Assembly: GCA_015680685.1 (NCBI GenBank)
Contig: MNCI01004450.1
Location: 26,473-79,829 of the forward strand
Direction: 5' to 3'
Length of the DNA: 53,357 nt
From: Gnetum montanum
Lineage: Eukaryota; Streptophyta; Gnetopsida; Gnetales; Gnetaceae
Part shown: positions 10,116 to 20,402 of the stretch, piece by piece
Layout: every line of letters starts with the position of its first letter
Numbering within the stretch: position 1 is the stretch's first letter
Notes under the pieces: generated by a model
The model's database searches: none
What the model was told of the DNA's origin: nothing
What the model saw: only the letters and a program-made list of their open reading frames with translations
Position numbers and translations under genes: made by a program

Positions 10116-12300
10116 GGGGTAACCCCCACAACTAAACATTTGGTCATGACAAGGATTAATAAGTGGATAACTAGGATTCATGCATGTATGAAACATTGGA
10201 AACCTTTCATGCCCTAGCCACTGGGTGCCTATTGGTGGTGTGGTGGCTGGGTAGAAAAATTGTTGGCCACACACCTAATAGTTATATGTATGGTGGGTTA
10301 GGATATGAGGTGTGTTAACATTATGGATGAATACCCCACAAGTGCACCCTTGAGTATGAGATGGTATGCATGGATCCATTTGTCTCCCCATGTTTGTAGA
10401 TTCATTAGTTGGATGTGGGATTGGAATACTGATGGATGGTGGCCCTTGTGTAGGCTCATAAGATGGTGGTGGTGAAAAGAAAGGTGGTACAATAGATTGG
10501 CATTGTGTTAGCTCAAATGATGTGGTAGGTACATTCATGGTTTTCTTTAGGTTATAGCCTTTCCTCCAAAATGGGCATTTCCTATGTTGCGGTTGAGACC
10601 CATTGGTGTTGGCATGTTTATGCACATGTGCAGCACAAGTGGCATTCATTTGTTAATATTGTGGTGTGAAACCTTCCTGTGTCCTTGGTGGTGGCATATA
10701 GTGAGGTGGATTATGAGAATATCGATGGATGGTAAGAGGCACAAGGTGATGATCCTTCAAAGAATGTCATGAACTGATGGTACTCAGGAGAGTGATGGTT
10801 TGAAGTAGAGGACACCAAACTAGTTGGAGAAATAGGATGTTGAACATAATAGTTATGCATTTTTGGTAGATATGGTTGATGTGGTGGTGGCCTCCCCCAT
10901 GACTATGGTTGTTGCCATTATGGTTGATGACTATGTTAAGGCTAGTGGCAAGTCCCCCTAGGAAGGTATGATTGGTTGTGGGACTGTCTATAATTATCTT
11001 GTGAAAGAGGAAGTCTCCTGGGCATGTGCTTTTGCACAAATTTCAAATGTAAGACACCTACCCAATACTCCTATAGATGCAAAAATATGGGGCATTGGCC
11101 CTTTAGATGATCATATATGCATAGGTCACATCCATAATCTTCTTCTGTGGTGAAGCCTTTAGCCTCACTTTCATTAGCCACTTTCCTCATCTGCCAAAAA
11201 GTGTTCCTAACTGTTTCTTTCTTTTGTTTCCTCTGTTTATTGTGTTTGTTGGGCATGTGTTGCATAATCTACTCCTCAACCGTATCAATGAGAGTTGAAA
11301 TTTTTTCATATATCCATTTAGACATCCTATTGAATTTTTCTTCTAGATCATCAATAGACTCCTCTATCAGCAAAGTTTGTTGTGGAATCACCTTATCAAA
11401 GGTAGTTTCATTTCCCTTACCATAAATATGAACCTCCTTCAATTGAAGAGTTGGATCCCATTGATGTTTTTTGACATTCTCCCATTTACACATTTCTCCT
11501 TCTTCTTTTTCCATGTGCTCTATGAGCTCCTTGATTTAATGGGCTTGGAGCTCATATAATTGCCCTAGGGCATACATCCCAAGGGTCTCCCTTGTTTCAT
11601 TATGAAGTCCATCTATGATGTGATAACGTTGCTCTTCCTTGGAGAAACCATGACCTGGGCATTTATTTAGCAAGGCATAATATCTATCTAAGGCCATGTC
11701 CAAGGGTTCATGTTGTTCTTGTTTCCACTCTTGGATTTGTCTCCTCAGGTGGGACACTCTCTTATAGGTTTGATATCTCTTGTTGAAAAGCTCTAGCATT
11801 GTAGACCATCATCAAATTGAATTTGGTCTCAATGATTGATACCACACTTTTGCTTTATCAATTAGTGTCCTAGGAAAAAGAGCTTAAGCTTTTGCTATTC
11901 ACTAATGTTATAATAAGCACAGGCATCATGGAAGGCTTGTAGATGTTGTTGTGGATCTAAATCATAGCCTCTTGCAAATTTAGAAATATTTTTCATGTCA
12001 AGCTTAGGTAAACGACTCTTTTTGTGATGCCTATGAGATATCATAACAACCTTTATGATATGCATTAGGCTCTTAGTGACCAACGGGGGTTCATTATCAT
12101 CAAACAAATTGTGAGGAAAATGTCTATTACTATTCATTTGATCATGATGATGTTGTCTTTGACCTTTCTCGTGGGCTCGATTTCGATTTTTAGTCCAACC
12201 CTTTAATGGAGCTCTATCTCTATACCTACATTCATCTTCATCAGAACTAGATGTTGAAAGGAAAGAGGAAGATGAGGAACTAGAGGAATCGCCATGGCTT
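10116..12300 (-). pseudogene. Ty3/gypsy gag of the D/E element, degenerate
   Basis: Read from high to low coordinates. A Ser- and acidic-rich N-terminal region (about 12,300-12,200) is followed by a basic stretch. Next comes the Retrotrans_gag core: KLDMKNISKFARGYDLDPQQ at 12,010-11,940, and after two stops LRRQIQEWKQEQHEPLDMAL and CPGHGFSKEEQRYHIIDGL (11,740-11,600). This matches the Athila/Tat-like pattern of an RYxxLLxKCPxHG motif then YxGL. A linker at 11,269-11,514 follows. A zinc knuckle CDLCIYDHLKGQC (11,130-11,090, spacing C-2-C-3-H-4-C) and a Pro-rich tail at 10,275-10,649 end it. The tail runs up to LTR B. Gag is the capsid/nucleocapsid protein. Several stops and frameshifts make it non-functional. 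Confidence 0.8.
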
Positions 12301-12669
12301 CTCTAGTGTTCTTTGGGATCCCATGATTTATTTTTTCTTGGTTTCAAGTAGGTCGTAGGCCTTGAGGCCTCTCCTAGTCTAGGACCTACATCATCTCCTC
12401 TAAGATTATCTGCCTTGGGTGAATGTAGTCTTTAAGTGTCATTAGGATGGCCATGATCATAAGAAATCCTTGCATAGGGTTGATCACTCCAATCTTCTTC
12501 ATTGTATATCACGTTATTTCTCTAATGAATGTGTTCACTATACAGTGCATTATCATTTCTGTGTGGGAGAGACATTGTTGTTGGCTTATGATGTGTGTGA
12601 TTTACTATTTTTTGAAAGATATATCATTAATACCTTTACAATGATCATGTATAATATAACTACTCTAGA
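12301..12669. other. leader between gag and LTR E
   Basis: On the minus strand this is the 5' untranslated region or extreme N-terminus of the gag. A clear tRNA primer-binding site is not visible next to LTR E, where about 20 bp of the LTR end also appear to be deleted. The plus-strand open frames here are chance. Confidence 0.4.
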
Positions 12670-13593
12670 TAACTAGCACCATCCTACGAATCACAAGCAT
12701 TCATGCATGATTTAGTCAAATTCCATGGATGGGACTAGTTATGGCATCTAGATCATTATGCCTTAATCGCAATTTTTTGTCTTCCCACTTAGACTAGTGG
12801 TAGCTTTGTCACATATGGTTTAGTCCAAAGTGAGGCATATGATGTTGTTCCTAATTTGACGCTACTCCTTATGACAATAAAAAGGTAAAGTAATTAAACT
12901 AATAGATAATGGAAAGTAAAATCTAACTAGCCTATGTGTGATGGATATCCACCCTTAATCTTCTATATATGTCTTGGACTTCGTGAGACTACTTCTAGGA
13001 TGGCTAAGAATATGTCACTAGGTATACCAAATAATACACTTCTGGGTTACCAAGTACTTCCACTTAAACGCTCGTGATTAAGGTGTATGCATTCCGCTTA
13101 ATGATAGAAACAATAAATAACAATAAATGGAAATATTTAACTAAATAAAGCATTAAATAATTATAGCAATAATATTAATCTAAGTGAATGCTGCAATGAT
13201 GGAAGTAATCTCGATCTTTATTGGCAATCATGTAACATGTCCAAGTACATCACACTCAAATAAAGGTGCCATACGATTCAAACATCACTCTACAAGCATG
13301 CACTGGGAATATTCTAACTTTAGAGAAAACAAACTACAAGAGCTCTACTACTCTAATTGAAAAATATATGGAAATCGTGAGCCTGAGTCCTATATTTATA
13401 GACTAGAGTTTATCCTACGACGTTGGGTATCTAACATCGTGTCCTAGCTTTGACATCGTGTACACAATGTTGGGTACCTAACATCGATGCTCTAACATCA
13501 GGGCATTGATACAAGGCTTCGATACAAGGCTTAGATGTCAAGGCTCCAACATCAAGGCTTCGACATCAAGGCCAGGGAAAACATGACTCATCA
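12670..13593 (-). mobile_element. LTR E (5' LTR of the minus-strand element)
   Basis: About 924 bp, starting TGATGAGTCATG on the minus strand. The TATA box TATAAATA is at 13,393-13,400. GACGT/GATGTC-type sites (about 13,415-13,565) lie upstream of it, as in D. Substitutions and small indels relative to D are frequent, so the insertion is old. Confidence 0.75.
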
Positions 13594-15062
13594 ATGGCCA
13601 TAACGATATTCTTTTTACAATAAAATTAAGAATAAACCTATGATCATTATGCCTAGATTAAAGAGTGAAGAACCAAGTGGGAATGAAAAGGGTATGACAT
13701 CAAGGAGACTTGTGGATTTTCTAGGATTACTACTGTAAGTTCTATCTTGTTGTCATGGATGTATTATTATCTTGAATTCTAATGAAAAATGGAAGTAAGA
13801 GTACAATAAGTGTTGCCTTACCATGTCATTGGAAAGACATGTTACCCATGCTTGAAGGTAGGCAACTTCTTAGAAATCTAAAAAGTAAAATGTGTGCTAT
13901 TAATAAACTCCTTCCTTGAACAGCAATGCCAAGTGGTAATACTCCTTGCAACATTGGTAGTCTTATGGTTGTAAGCTCTAGGAATGCAACAATGTGATGT
14001 CACTGGAAAGTAGTTTGGACTTGGTTTAGATTTTGGACAGAAAGGCTAATGCTTACTTTAAGCACACACCACACACAAGAATTCATTGTGCCTATGGTAA
14101 GACACCTCATCTTCCAATTTCTATATTTCTTTCTACAATCCATTTTACCTTACTATATATTTAATCATAACATTGTCGTTTTGTATAATATAGTATGATT
14201 TTTTCAATCTGGCGATACTCACATGTGTGTTTTGCTTAATAGGTATGTCTTACATTCAACTCCTTGAGTGCCTACAGACACTTTTAGGCATGGTTATATA
14301 AGGGTACTAAGGACTAAAGCTTGCTTTGGGGAGGACCCACTTGTATAACTATTGTATCTCATACTTGAAAAGCAATTCCACATCATCTCATGTCTTCCAA
14401 AATAGTCAAGACTCAATAAACACTTTCCATACCATCCTATAACCTGTCTAACAATTTAGAATCTTTAAGTCATCTCTTACCAAATTAATCAACTTTTGTT
14501 GCTTGAAATTCCTTCCATAAGACTTCTAGAGGCAAAATTTTGAATTCCAAGCATCATTTATGATCCATGATCCTTTAGATAGTCTTTCACATCATCCAAT
14601 TGACTCATTTTTTACATTGAAAATTGCTCAAAAATAAAAATTTTCATTTTTCCATTTCATAACAAGAGGAGTTTTTGCAGTTTTTCTAAGCTTTGGCAAC
14701 CTAACTTCCTGAAGTGATAATTTCCTTANAGTGCATGTACATTTGAAAATTTGAGCTAAAATTTTCTAATTCTTGGAAGACATTATCAAGGGTAAGTATA
14801 AGAGAACAATAAGAAATTTCAGCCAAATAACTTAACCAATTCTCCCAATTAACCATATTAACAAAACAAGGGTACAAAATGATAATTATTGAAGGTCATA
14901 ATAATAAGGAATATAGCACTTGGGGGTTTCGTTTCAAAATTTTTTCTAACTCTACAATCATGATAAGATAGGAACTTGATCAAACAAAGAGTATGAGAGG
15001 GGTAATGAATTGTACAAACTAATGTGAACATTCTAATAATTCCAAACTCTTATGTATTGTAG
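13594..15062. other. 5' non-coding part of the copy-2 element
   Basis: Follows the right-hand ATGGC duplication. No coding domain seen. The blocks at about 13,840-13,860 and 14,325-14,345 match, inverted, the non-coding part of the D/E element. An N lies at 14,730. No plus-strand 5' LTR for the copy-2 element is present. Confidence 0.4.
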
Positions 15063-17850
15063 ATGGCCCCAAAAGAATAGCAATTGAAGGACCTTTCCAA
15101 CAAGGTAGCAAGAGACCAAGAGGCCGTAGGAGAGGCTAAGTAAGAGAACAAACTCCACAAGCAAAACATGTAGAGTAGGAGGCTTAATCATTTAGCATCC
15201 ATTAACAAACTCCTACTACTGAACACTCTACACAAGCAAAAGTAGAGGCTTTGCTAGCACTAGAATAGGGACAATGTCTCACATTGTCCAATGAATGTCT
15301 ACAAGCTATCCAAAAGAAATTTATCATGTCCACAGTCATTGTGGAGTTGAACTTTGGACCATTTATGGAGTTTGCTCCAAAGGCTGTGAGGATGCAACTT
15401 CAAGTATCTCCCCTATGGCCTACATTGTCTAATAGTGGTGAATGGTACCTAGGAGAAACTTATCAATTTTGGTGAAATAAAAAAGTTGATGATATAATAA
15501 GAATAGAAGGGGTTTTTATATCTTATCCAATAGAGAAAATTGCCAAAGCCCTAAATGTCCCAAATGAAAGGGCTAATGTGGCACAAATTTCCACAATATA
15601 TGACATAGATGCCAAGAAATTGTGGCTGCAAAGAGCCTACAACAAAGAAGATAAAGATTACAACGAGATGACTGCCAAAGAAAAGAGCTATTTTAAGATT
15701 GGAACATGCCACTTATTTCTAACCAAGAGGCTCAATCAAATTTCAACATATGTAGCTTAGGAATTGCAATCTTGATTGAAAAATTCAATGCCAACATTGC
15801 CCATTTTCTCTTTCTAGAAATTCAAAGGTGGTTTGCAGAGAAAAAGGTGGGGAAACCAACACTTCCATTCCTCTACCTAATAAGGAAGCTATGCAAATAA
15901 ATAAGAATCCTAGGCTACACCAATAACATCCTTAGGAAAGCCCAAAATGCTTCCTATGTAGAGATGTCAAAGCTAGTACCTCCTAAGAAAGATCAACTAG
16001 AAAAGCTAGCAGGCTCTGAGGGAGCTACAAGTTCAACTCTTGTCCATAACCTTCTAGCTACCATCTAGTAACAATAAGTAGGACCTAGCAGCCAGCCACC
16101 AACTAATGAACAACAACAACAACAAGCTTCACCACCATCGCCACAAAGACTACAGATCATCGATGAACGATTTGCAATAGATTGTAGAAATCATTAGCTA
16201 GAGAACAAGAGAGGGTGCCAACCTTTACAAAGTAAGAGAGAGCTTGGTCAGGCCCACAATTTCTATAGATCCTATTAGTGGGAAAGTATTGTTGCAGATA
16301 GGAGGAGAGGACGATTGGATGCAACAGATTTCGAGGAAAGCTACATCATTCCAAGTGATGCTTAAAACTGGAGAAGGTGCCAAGGTTGTGGTTATGCAAC
16401 ATTAAGATGTAGTAGGAGTAACTTAAGTCATTACAAGACCACATCAAAGAATCCTTCAATATTCCTATTATGCCATCAACTAATATTTCTAGAGCAAGAG
16501 ATGTTCAAATGCTTGCCAATACCTTAATGACTCCTGCTGAGCATGAAGATGTGCTAAATAGATTGCTACAAATGGGCCAAGTCATGCAAAATTTGTTTGA
16601 TATTCGTAGTGATATCACTGTTGTGCAGTTTGATCTAATTGCCACAAAAAAAGGTTGCTTATGGCCAAAACAAGAGCAGAACACACGAAGAATGAGGTGC
16701 AAAGGTTACAAGAGGAATTAGCAGCCCTAAGAGCCAAGAGAAGAGACCCTACATAGTTTGTAGTCCTTGACCAACTTGACCAGCTTAGAACAGATCAGGT
16801 GAGGCAACTCATTGCTCATAATATCAAAATTGAGATGGAAAGAGAGAAGGCTATGTGGAATGCATTAGTTGCAAAAGCACAAATATACACATATGCCAAG
16901 GCTCTTACAACTCTAGAGGAAGAGAATAAAAAAAAGCTCACTACTGATAACACAAGTTTGATAAATGTGGAGAAACAAGAAATATTTTCGAGGAAAGTAT
17001 TCATCAATTGCAAGAACAATTAATCAGGGTCAATGAGGACATTAGGAGATTGACCTAAGAAAATACGAACCTATCAATGAAAGAAGTTTACAAAATCCAA
17101 TAAAAGTTTATAATTGAAATAAGTGTGTGACAAAATGAGGCCAAGAAACATGAAAGACTCAAAGAACATTTTAGGGACAAGTGAGTATGTATGAGAAAGA
17201 AATCTAGATGGCCAAGGCCAAGATTAGCTCCATCACTGCTCAAAGTCCTAATTCGCAATCCATCTTGGATAGTCTTCCCCATGTTCATCAAATTGAAATA
17301 AAAAACAAGGACCTGTAGATAGAAGATCTCATAGAATACATGGGGTTAGCAAACTTTGATATGCTAACCTGGCCATGTTGATAGCAAGACAACCTAGAAA
17401 TAAACTTGAGCAACAAGTAGTAGCTGTGTACACCATGTACGAGAAAGAGTTTGCTAACAAAAAAGATGCCTTATAAAAACTACATGTAGTAAAATTTGAG
17501 CTTGAAGTTGTAAAAGAAAAATACCAAGGGTAAAAAGATGTAGCATTAAATTTAGAATGCAGAATGTCTAACTACTAAGAACTCAGAAATGTAGCTAGAG
17601 CTTTTGAGGAAGAGAGACAACAATTTGCAACATGGTAGGTAAAGGCCAACAAAATGTTTCTATAGCTATAATGCTCATGGGATGTACTAACCCCATCAAA
17701 AATTTGCTCAACAAGCATGAACAGTACATGGCCTAAGGATAGAAGAGGAGAAACTTTAGGTGCTCCTTAATAGATACCAATTCTAGAAGTTTGATGATAA
17801 AGGAAAGAAGTTGATGGAAGAGCCTATATCATTAGGGACATAAGGCTACA
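15063..17850 (+). pseudogene. gag-like retroelement protein, copy 2, long and broken
   Basis: The start ATGGCCCC matches copy 1. The N-terminal domain (15,284-15,900) has NFGPFMEF, YLGETYQFW, an RIEGVFISYPIEKIAKALNV segment and FNANIAHFLFLEIQRWF, then a Gly-Lys-Pro and Leu-Pro-Phe stretch. This is the order of the Transposase_32-like plant domain. A Gln/Asn-rich linker (about 16,100) and a unique middle (GGEDDWMQQI near 16,300) follow. Long coiled coils run from about 16,690 to 17,650 (EMEREKAMWNALVAKAQIYT and repeats). Many stops, a large share of them TAG. The role is unknown; the position before a polypurine tract and LTR, plus the coiled coils, suggest a structural (gag-like) protein. Confidence 0.6.
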
Positions 17851-18045
17851 TCAAGCTACTTTAGCTTTGTTTTGTTTTGTTTTTTCATGTTACTGTATCA
17901 TTTTGTAAACACACCAATGCGACATTCACAAGAGTCATGTAAATAGTCAGTTGTGTCAAGTTAAGTCTACCTCCCAATTTTGTAAAGGACTCTACCCTTA
18001 TTTTGGTTTAACTCGAAGATGAGTTTCTAGTTAGTCGTAGGGATA

Positions 18046-18924
18046 TGATAAAGTCAATTTTTGTAATTGTGCGATATTGTAACTAAGATATCAATGATAT
18101 CGTAGCTACGATGTCATAGCTCATCCTATGTCATCATTGATGCAATGTCTCAAGATCTATGCAGCCCTATATATACCAACACTTGGGCACACGATCAATA
18201 ACTTTTGATTCCAACCCGTAGCCAGATTTTTGCAATTTCATTTTGTAGTTAGTAATAGAGTGAATGCACACAGTGTGGTGTTGAGCAGTTGTCTGGAGTC
18301 TTTATTTGAGTGAATTGTATTGGACACACTTCATAATTGGCAATAAAGATTGAGATTACTTTTCATCATTGCAACATCCAACTAGTTTTCTATTTGTTTA
18401 CTTAGAATAATTTCCTTGTTTTCTTAGTTAATCATTTACATTTCAAGCCCATCACTTTACATCATGTTAGTAAGCGGTATGGATATGACTAGTTTCGAGC
18501 TCTAAGTGTTGTTATTTGGTAACCTAGTAACGACATTGCTTGATTCGCTCAGTAGTAATATCGTTTGGTACTCTTAGTGATAACTACATGAGTCTAAGGT
18601 GTGTATGGTAGATTAGGACTAGATATCTATCGCACTAGGCTAAGATAAATTTATGTTTTCCTAATTAACTAGACTTAGAACTTTATCCAATTATAGTTAC
18701 CTTTAGGAGCATTAAGAGCCTCTCAACATCAATTAATCATATGCCTCACTAAGAGTCTAAGAATACACTAGAACTTTAGAAACTCTAAGTGGGAAGACAA
18801 CAATCTTGAACTTAACATTAATTATTGGCATAATTACATTGTCCATTTGCGGATTATGATCTGGTCGTGTGTAGACACTTGTGACTTGTATGGTAAAGTA
18901 TTGGGATACATCCACCACTCATAA
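18046..18924 (+). mobile_element. LTR C of the GATATC family (3' LTR of copy 2)
   Basis: About 879 bp, from TGATAAAGTC to CCACTCATAA. It is preceded by the family block GGTTTAACTCGAAGATGAG and a G-rich tract. GATATC-like sites lie at 18,060-18,115 and a TATATATA box at about 18,168-18,176. It is more diverged from A and B than they are from each other. Confidence 0.7.
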
Positions 18925-19370
18925 GGTAACTACTTCAGAAAAAACTTTCTCAATCATTTTGTGATGAGCTTGACCTACCAAAAGACCTTCCACCAAAATG
19001 TTTGGTTTGCTTCCCCAAATTTCTAGTGCCCAAGCGATTGAAGGAAAGGCCATCATCTCTTAATGGTTTTCTATATCTTTGAAGCTATGTCTAGGCAAGT
19101 CCATAGATTAGGTTAGGATTGCACATCCTAACCTAATCATAGTTTAGGATTGCACAAAAGACCAAACCTACCAAAACCAAAAGACAATTGACCCCACAAG
19201 ACCAAACCTCCCAAGCCAACTTCGCAGCTAGAACGCAAGCCCACCTCCCAAATTCTTAAAGCTGACAACAACCTTATCCTAAGCAATCAAATGAAATTGG
19301 TGACCCTTCTCCCTATTAAAAAACATTTGCCATGTAAAATAAATTAAAAATTAAAAATGACTTTTGAATA
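18925..19370. other. low-copy AT-rich DNA, no gene seen
   Basis: No coding signal or repeat family recognised except the palindrome at 19,106-19,138, listed separately. Confidence 0.4.
19106..19138. repeat. perfect 14-bp inverted repeat with 5-nt loop
   Basis: GATTAGGTTAGGAT, loop TGCAC, then the exact reverse complement. RNA or single-stranded DNA from this site would form a stable hairpin. There is no T-run after it, and a terminator makes no sense in plant DNA, so it is probably a microinversion or foldback scar. Confidence 0.75.
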
Positions 19371-19836
19371 AAATGTATTGTTTGAAGGAACCTATCATAC
19401 TCTTCCAATTTGGTCCGTGAAATATATTGGTTGCTATGCCCTCAATTTTCATCCCCTGTCCACTTCCAACAGTCCCACGAGTCCCACCACTGCCCAGCAA
19501 CACCAAGAAAGTTACCAAGACTCTGGAATTGCTGAGAAGATCAGATCTAATCCCATTTAATCAACTGCCGGTACCGTTGCCTATCAAATTCGCCTGGTGA
19601 CCGTTAACGGTGGCATGGCAACACAACATTGGAACGTGCTTTCCGCCCTTATTCACAAATTGTAGATGTGTAATTAGATTCGTAGTTCCACGTTAGTTTG
19701 ATTTGTATGGTTTGATTGAGGTTCTCAGCATTCAGCAAGTTGGATGAAAATGGACTGCTGCCTCCACGGCCAGAGTCGGAACGTGTCCAAGAGAATCCGT
19801 GGAAAGTGGTGTGTGAAAACATCGCAAAGTGTGAAT

Positions 19837-20098
19837 AAATGCATAGATTGACAAATCTGCAAGATCTGTATCAAATGGCAAGTAAATAAATGCATAGTTT
19901 GACAAATCTGCAAGATCTGTATCAAATGGCAAATGGCAATGAAGTCAATTTAAAATTGGAGTGAATTCAAATGGCAATGAAGTCCAATTCAATTTAAAAT
20001 TGGAGTGAATTCAAATGGCAATGAAGTCAATTTAAAATTGGAGTGAATTCAAATGGCAAGGCAATATTGAAGTCAATTCAAAATTGGAGTGAATTCAG
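19837..20098. repeat. two short tandem repeat families
   Basis: First, a unit of about 48 bp (AAATGCATAG(A/T)TTGACAAATC...) is present twice in tandem (19,837-19,934). Immediately after comes a second unit of about 40-45 bp built on TTTAAAATTGGAGTGAATTC and AAATGGCAATGAAGT. It occurs four times to 20,098, with the last copy reading TTCAAAATTGG. The repeats abut the foldback structure at 20,098-20,402. Confidence 0.75.
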
Positions 20099-20402
20099 AA
20101 TCGGATGGGATATTTGGGATATTTGATCTAATGAATAGTGCTATATTTTTTATTGATTTTTTTAGATTAATATATTGTATATTGCTAATTCTGATGCTAG
20201 CAAAAAAGTAAAATTTTTAATTTTCCACTCTAAGCTATTACATGAAAAAAATGGAAAATGCCACCAGGAGCATAAGTGCATATAAGTTCTCTGTTAATAT
20301 TGACGATTTTAATCCGAATTTTACATCGATTTGTTTTGTTTCTATTTTGATTTTCAGATCCCATTTATAAAAAAAGATTCCCGATCCCATTCCATCCGAT
20401 TT
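20098..20402. mobile_element. MITE- or foldback-like element, tentative
   Basis: The left end GAATCGGATGGGATATTTGGG and the inverted right end (ATCGGATGGAATGGGATCGGG on the minus strand) share a perfect 9-bp ATCGGATGG terminus and imperfect similarity further in. They enclose about 305 bp of AT-rich DNA with no open frame. A second, outer inverted pair, CATAGATTGACAAATC at about 19,842 and its reverse complement at about 20,399-20,414, surrounds it. No clear target duplication was found, so this could be a decayed MITE or an incidental inverted arrangement. Confidence 0.4.

Larger units (their letters stand above)
6463..13593 (-). mobile_element. 7.1-kb LTR retrotransposon, gag-only, with target duplication
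   Basis: Two related LTRs in the same orientation (D 6,463-7,340 and E 12,670-13,593) bound this minus-strand element. The five bases outside each end are identical: atggc at 6,458-6,462 and atggc at 13,594-13,598. Element ends are TGATGAGT at the 5' LTR and GCTCATTA at the 3' LTR, decayed from an inverted TGATGA...TCATCA pair. Inside are a Ty3-type gag (12.3 to 10.1 kb), a long non-coding stretch, and a polypurine tract next to D. No protease, RT, RNase H or integrase was recognised, so it is probably non-autonomous, or its pol was deleted. A plus-strand LTR (B) sits inside it. Confidence 0.75.
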
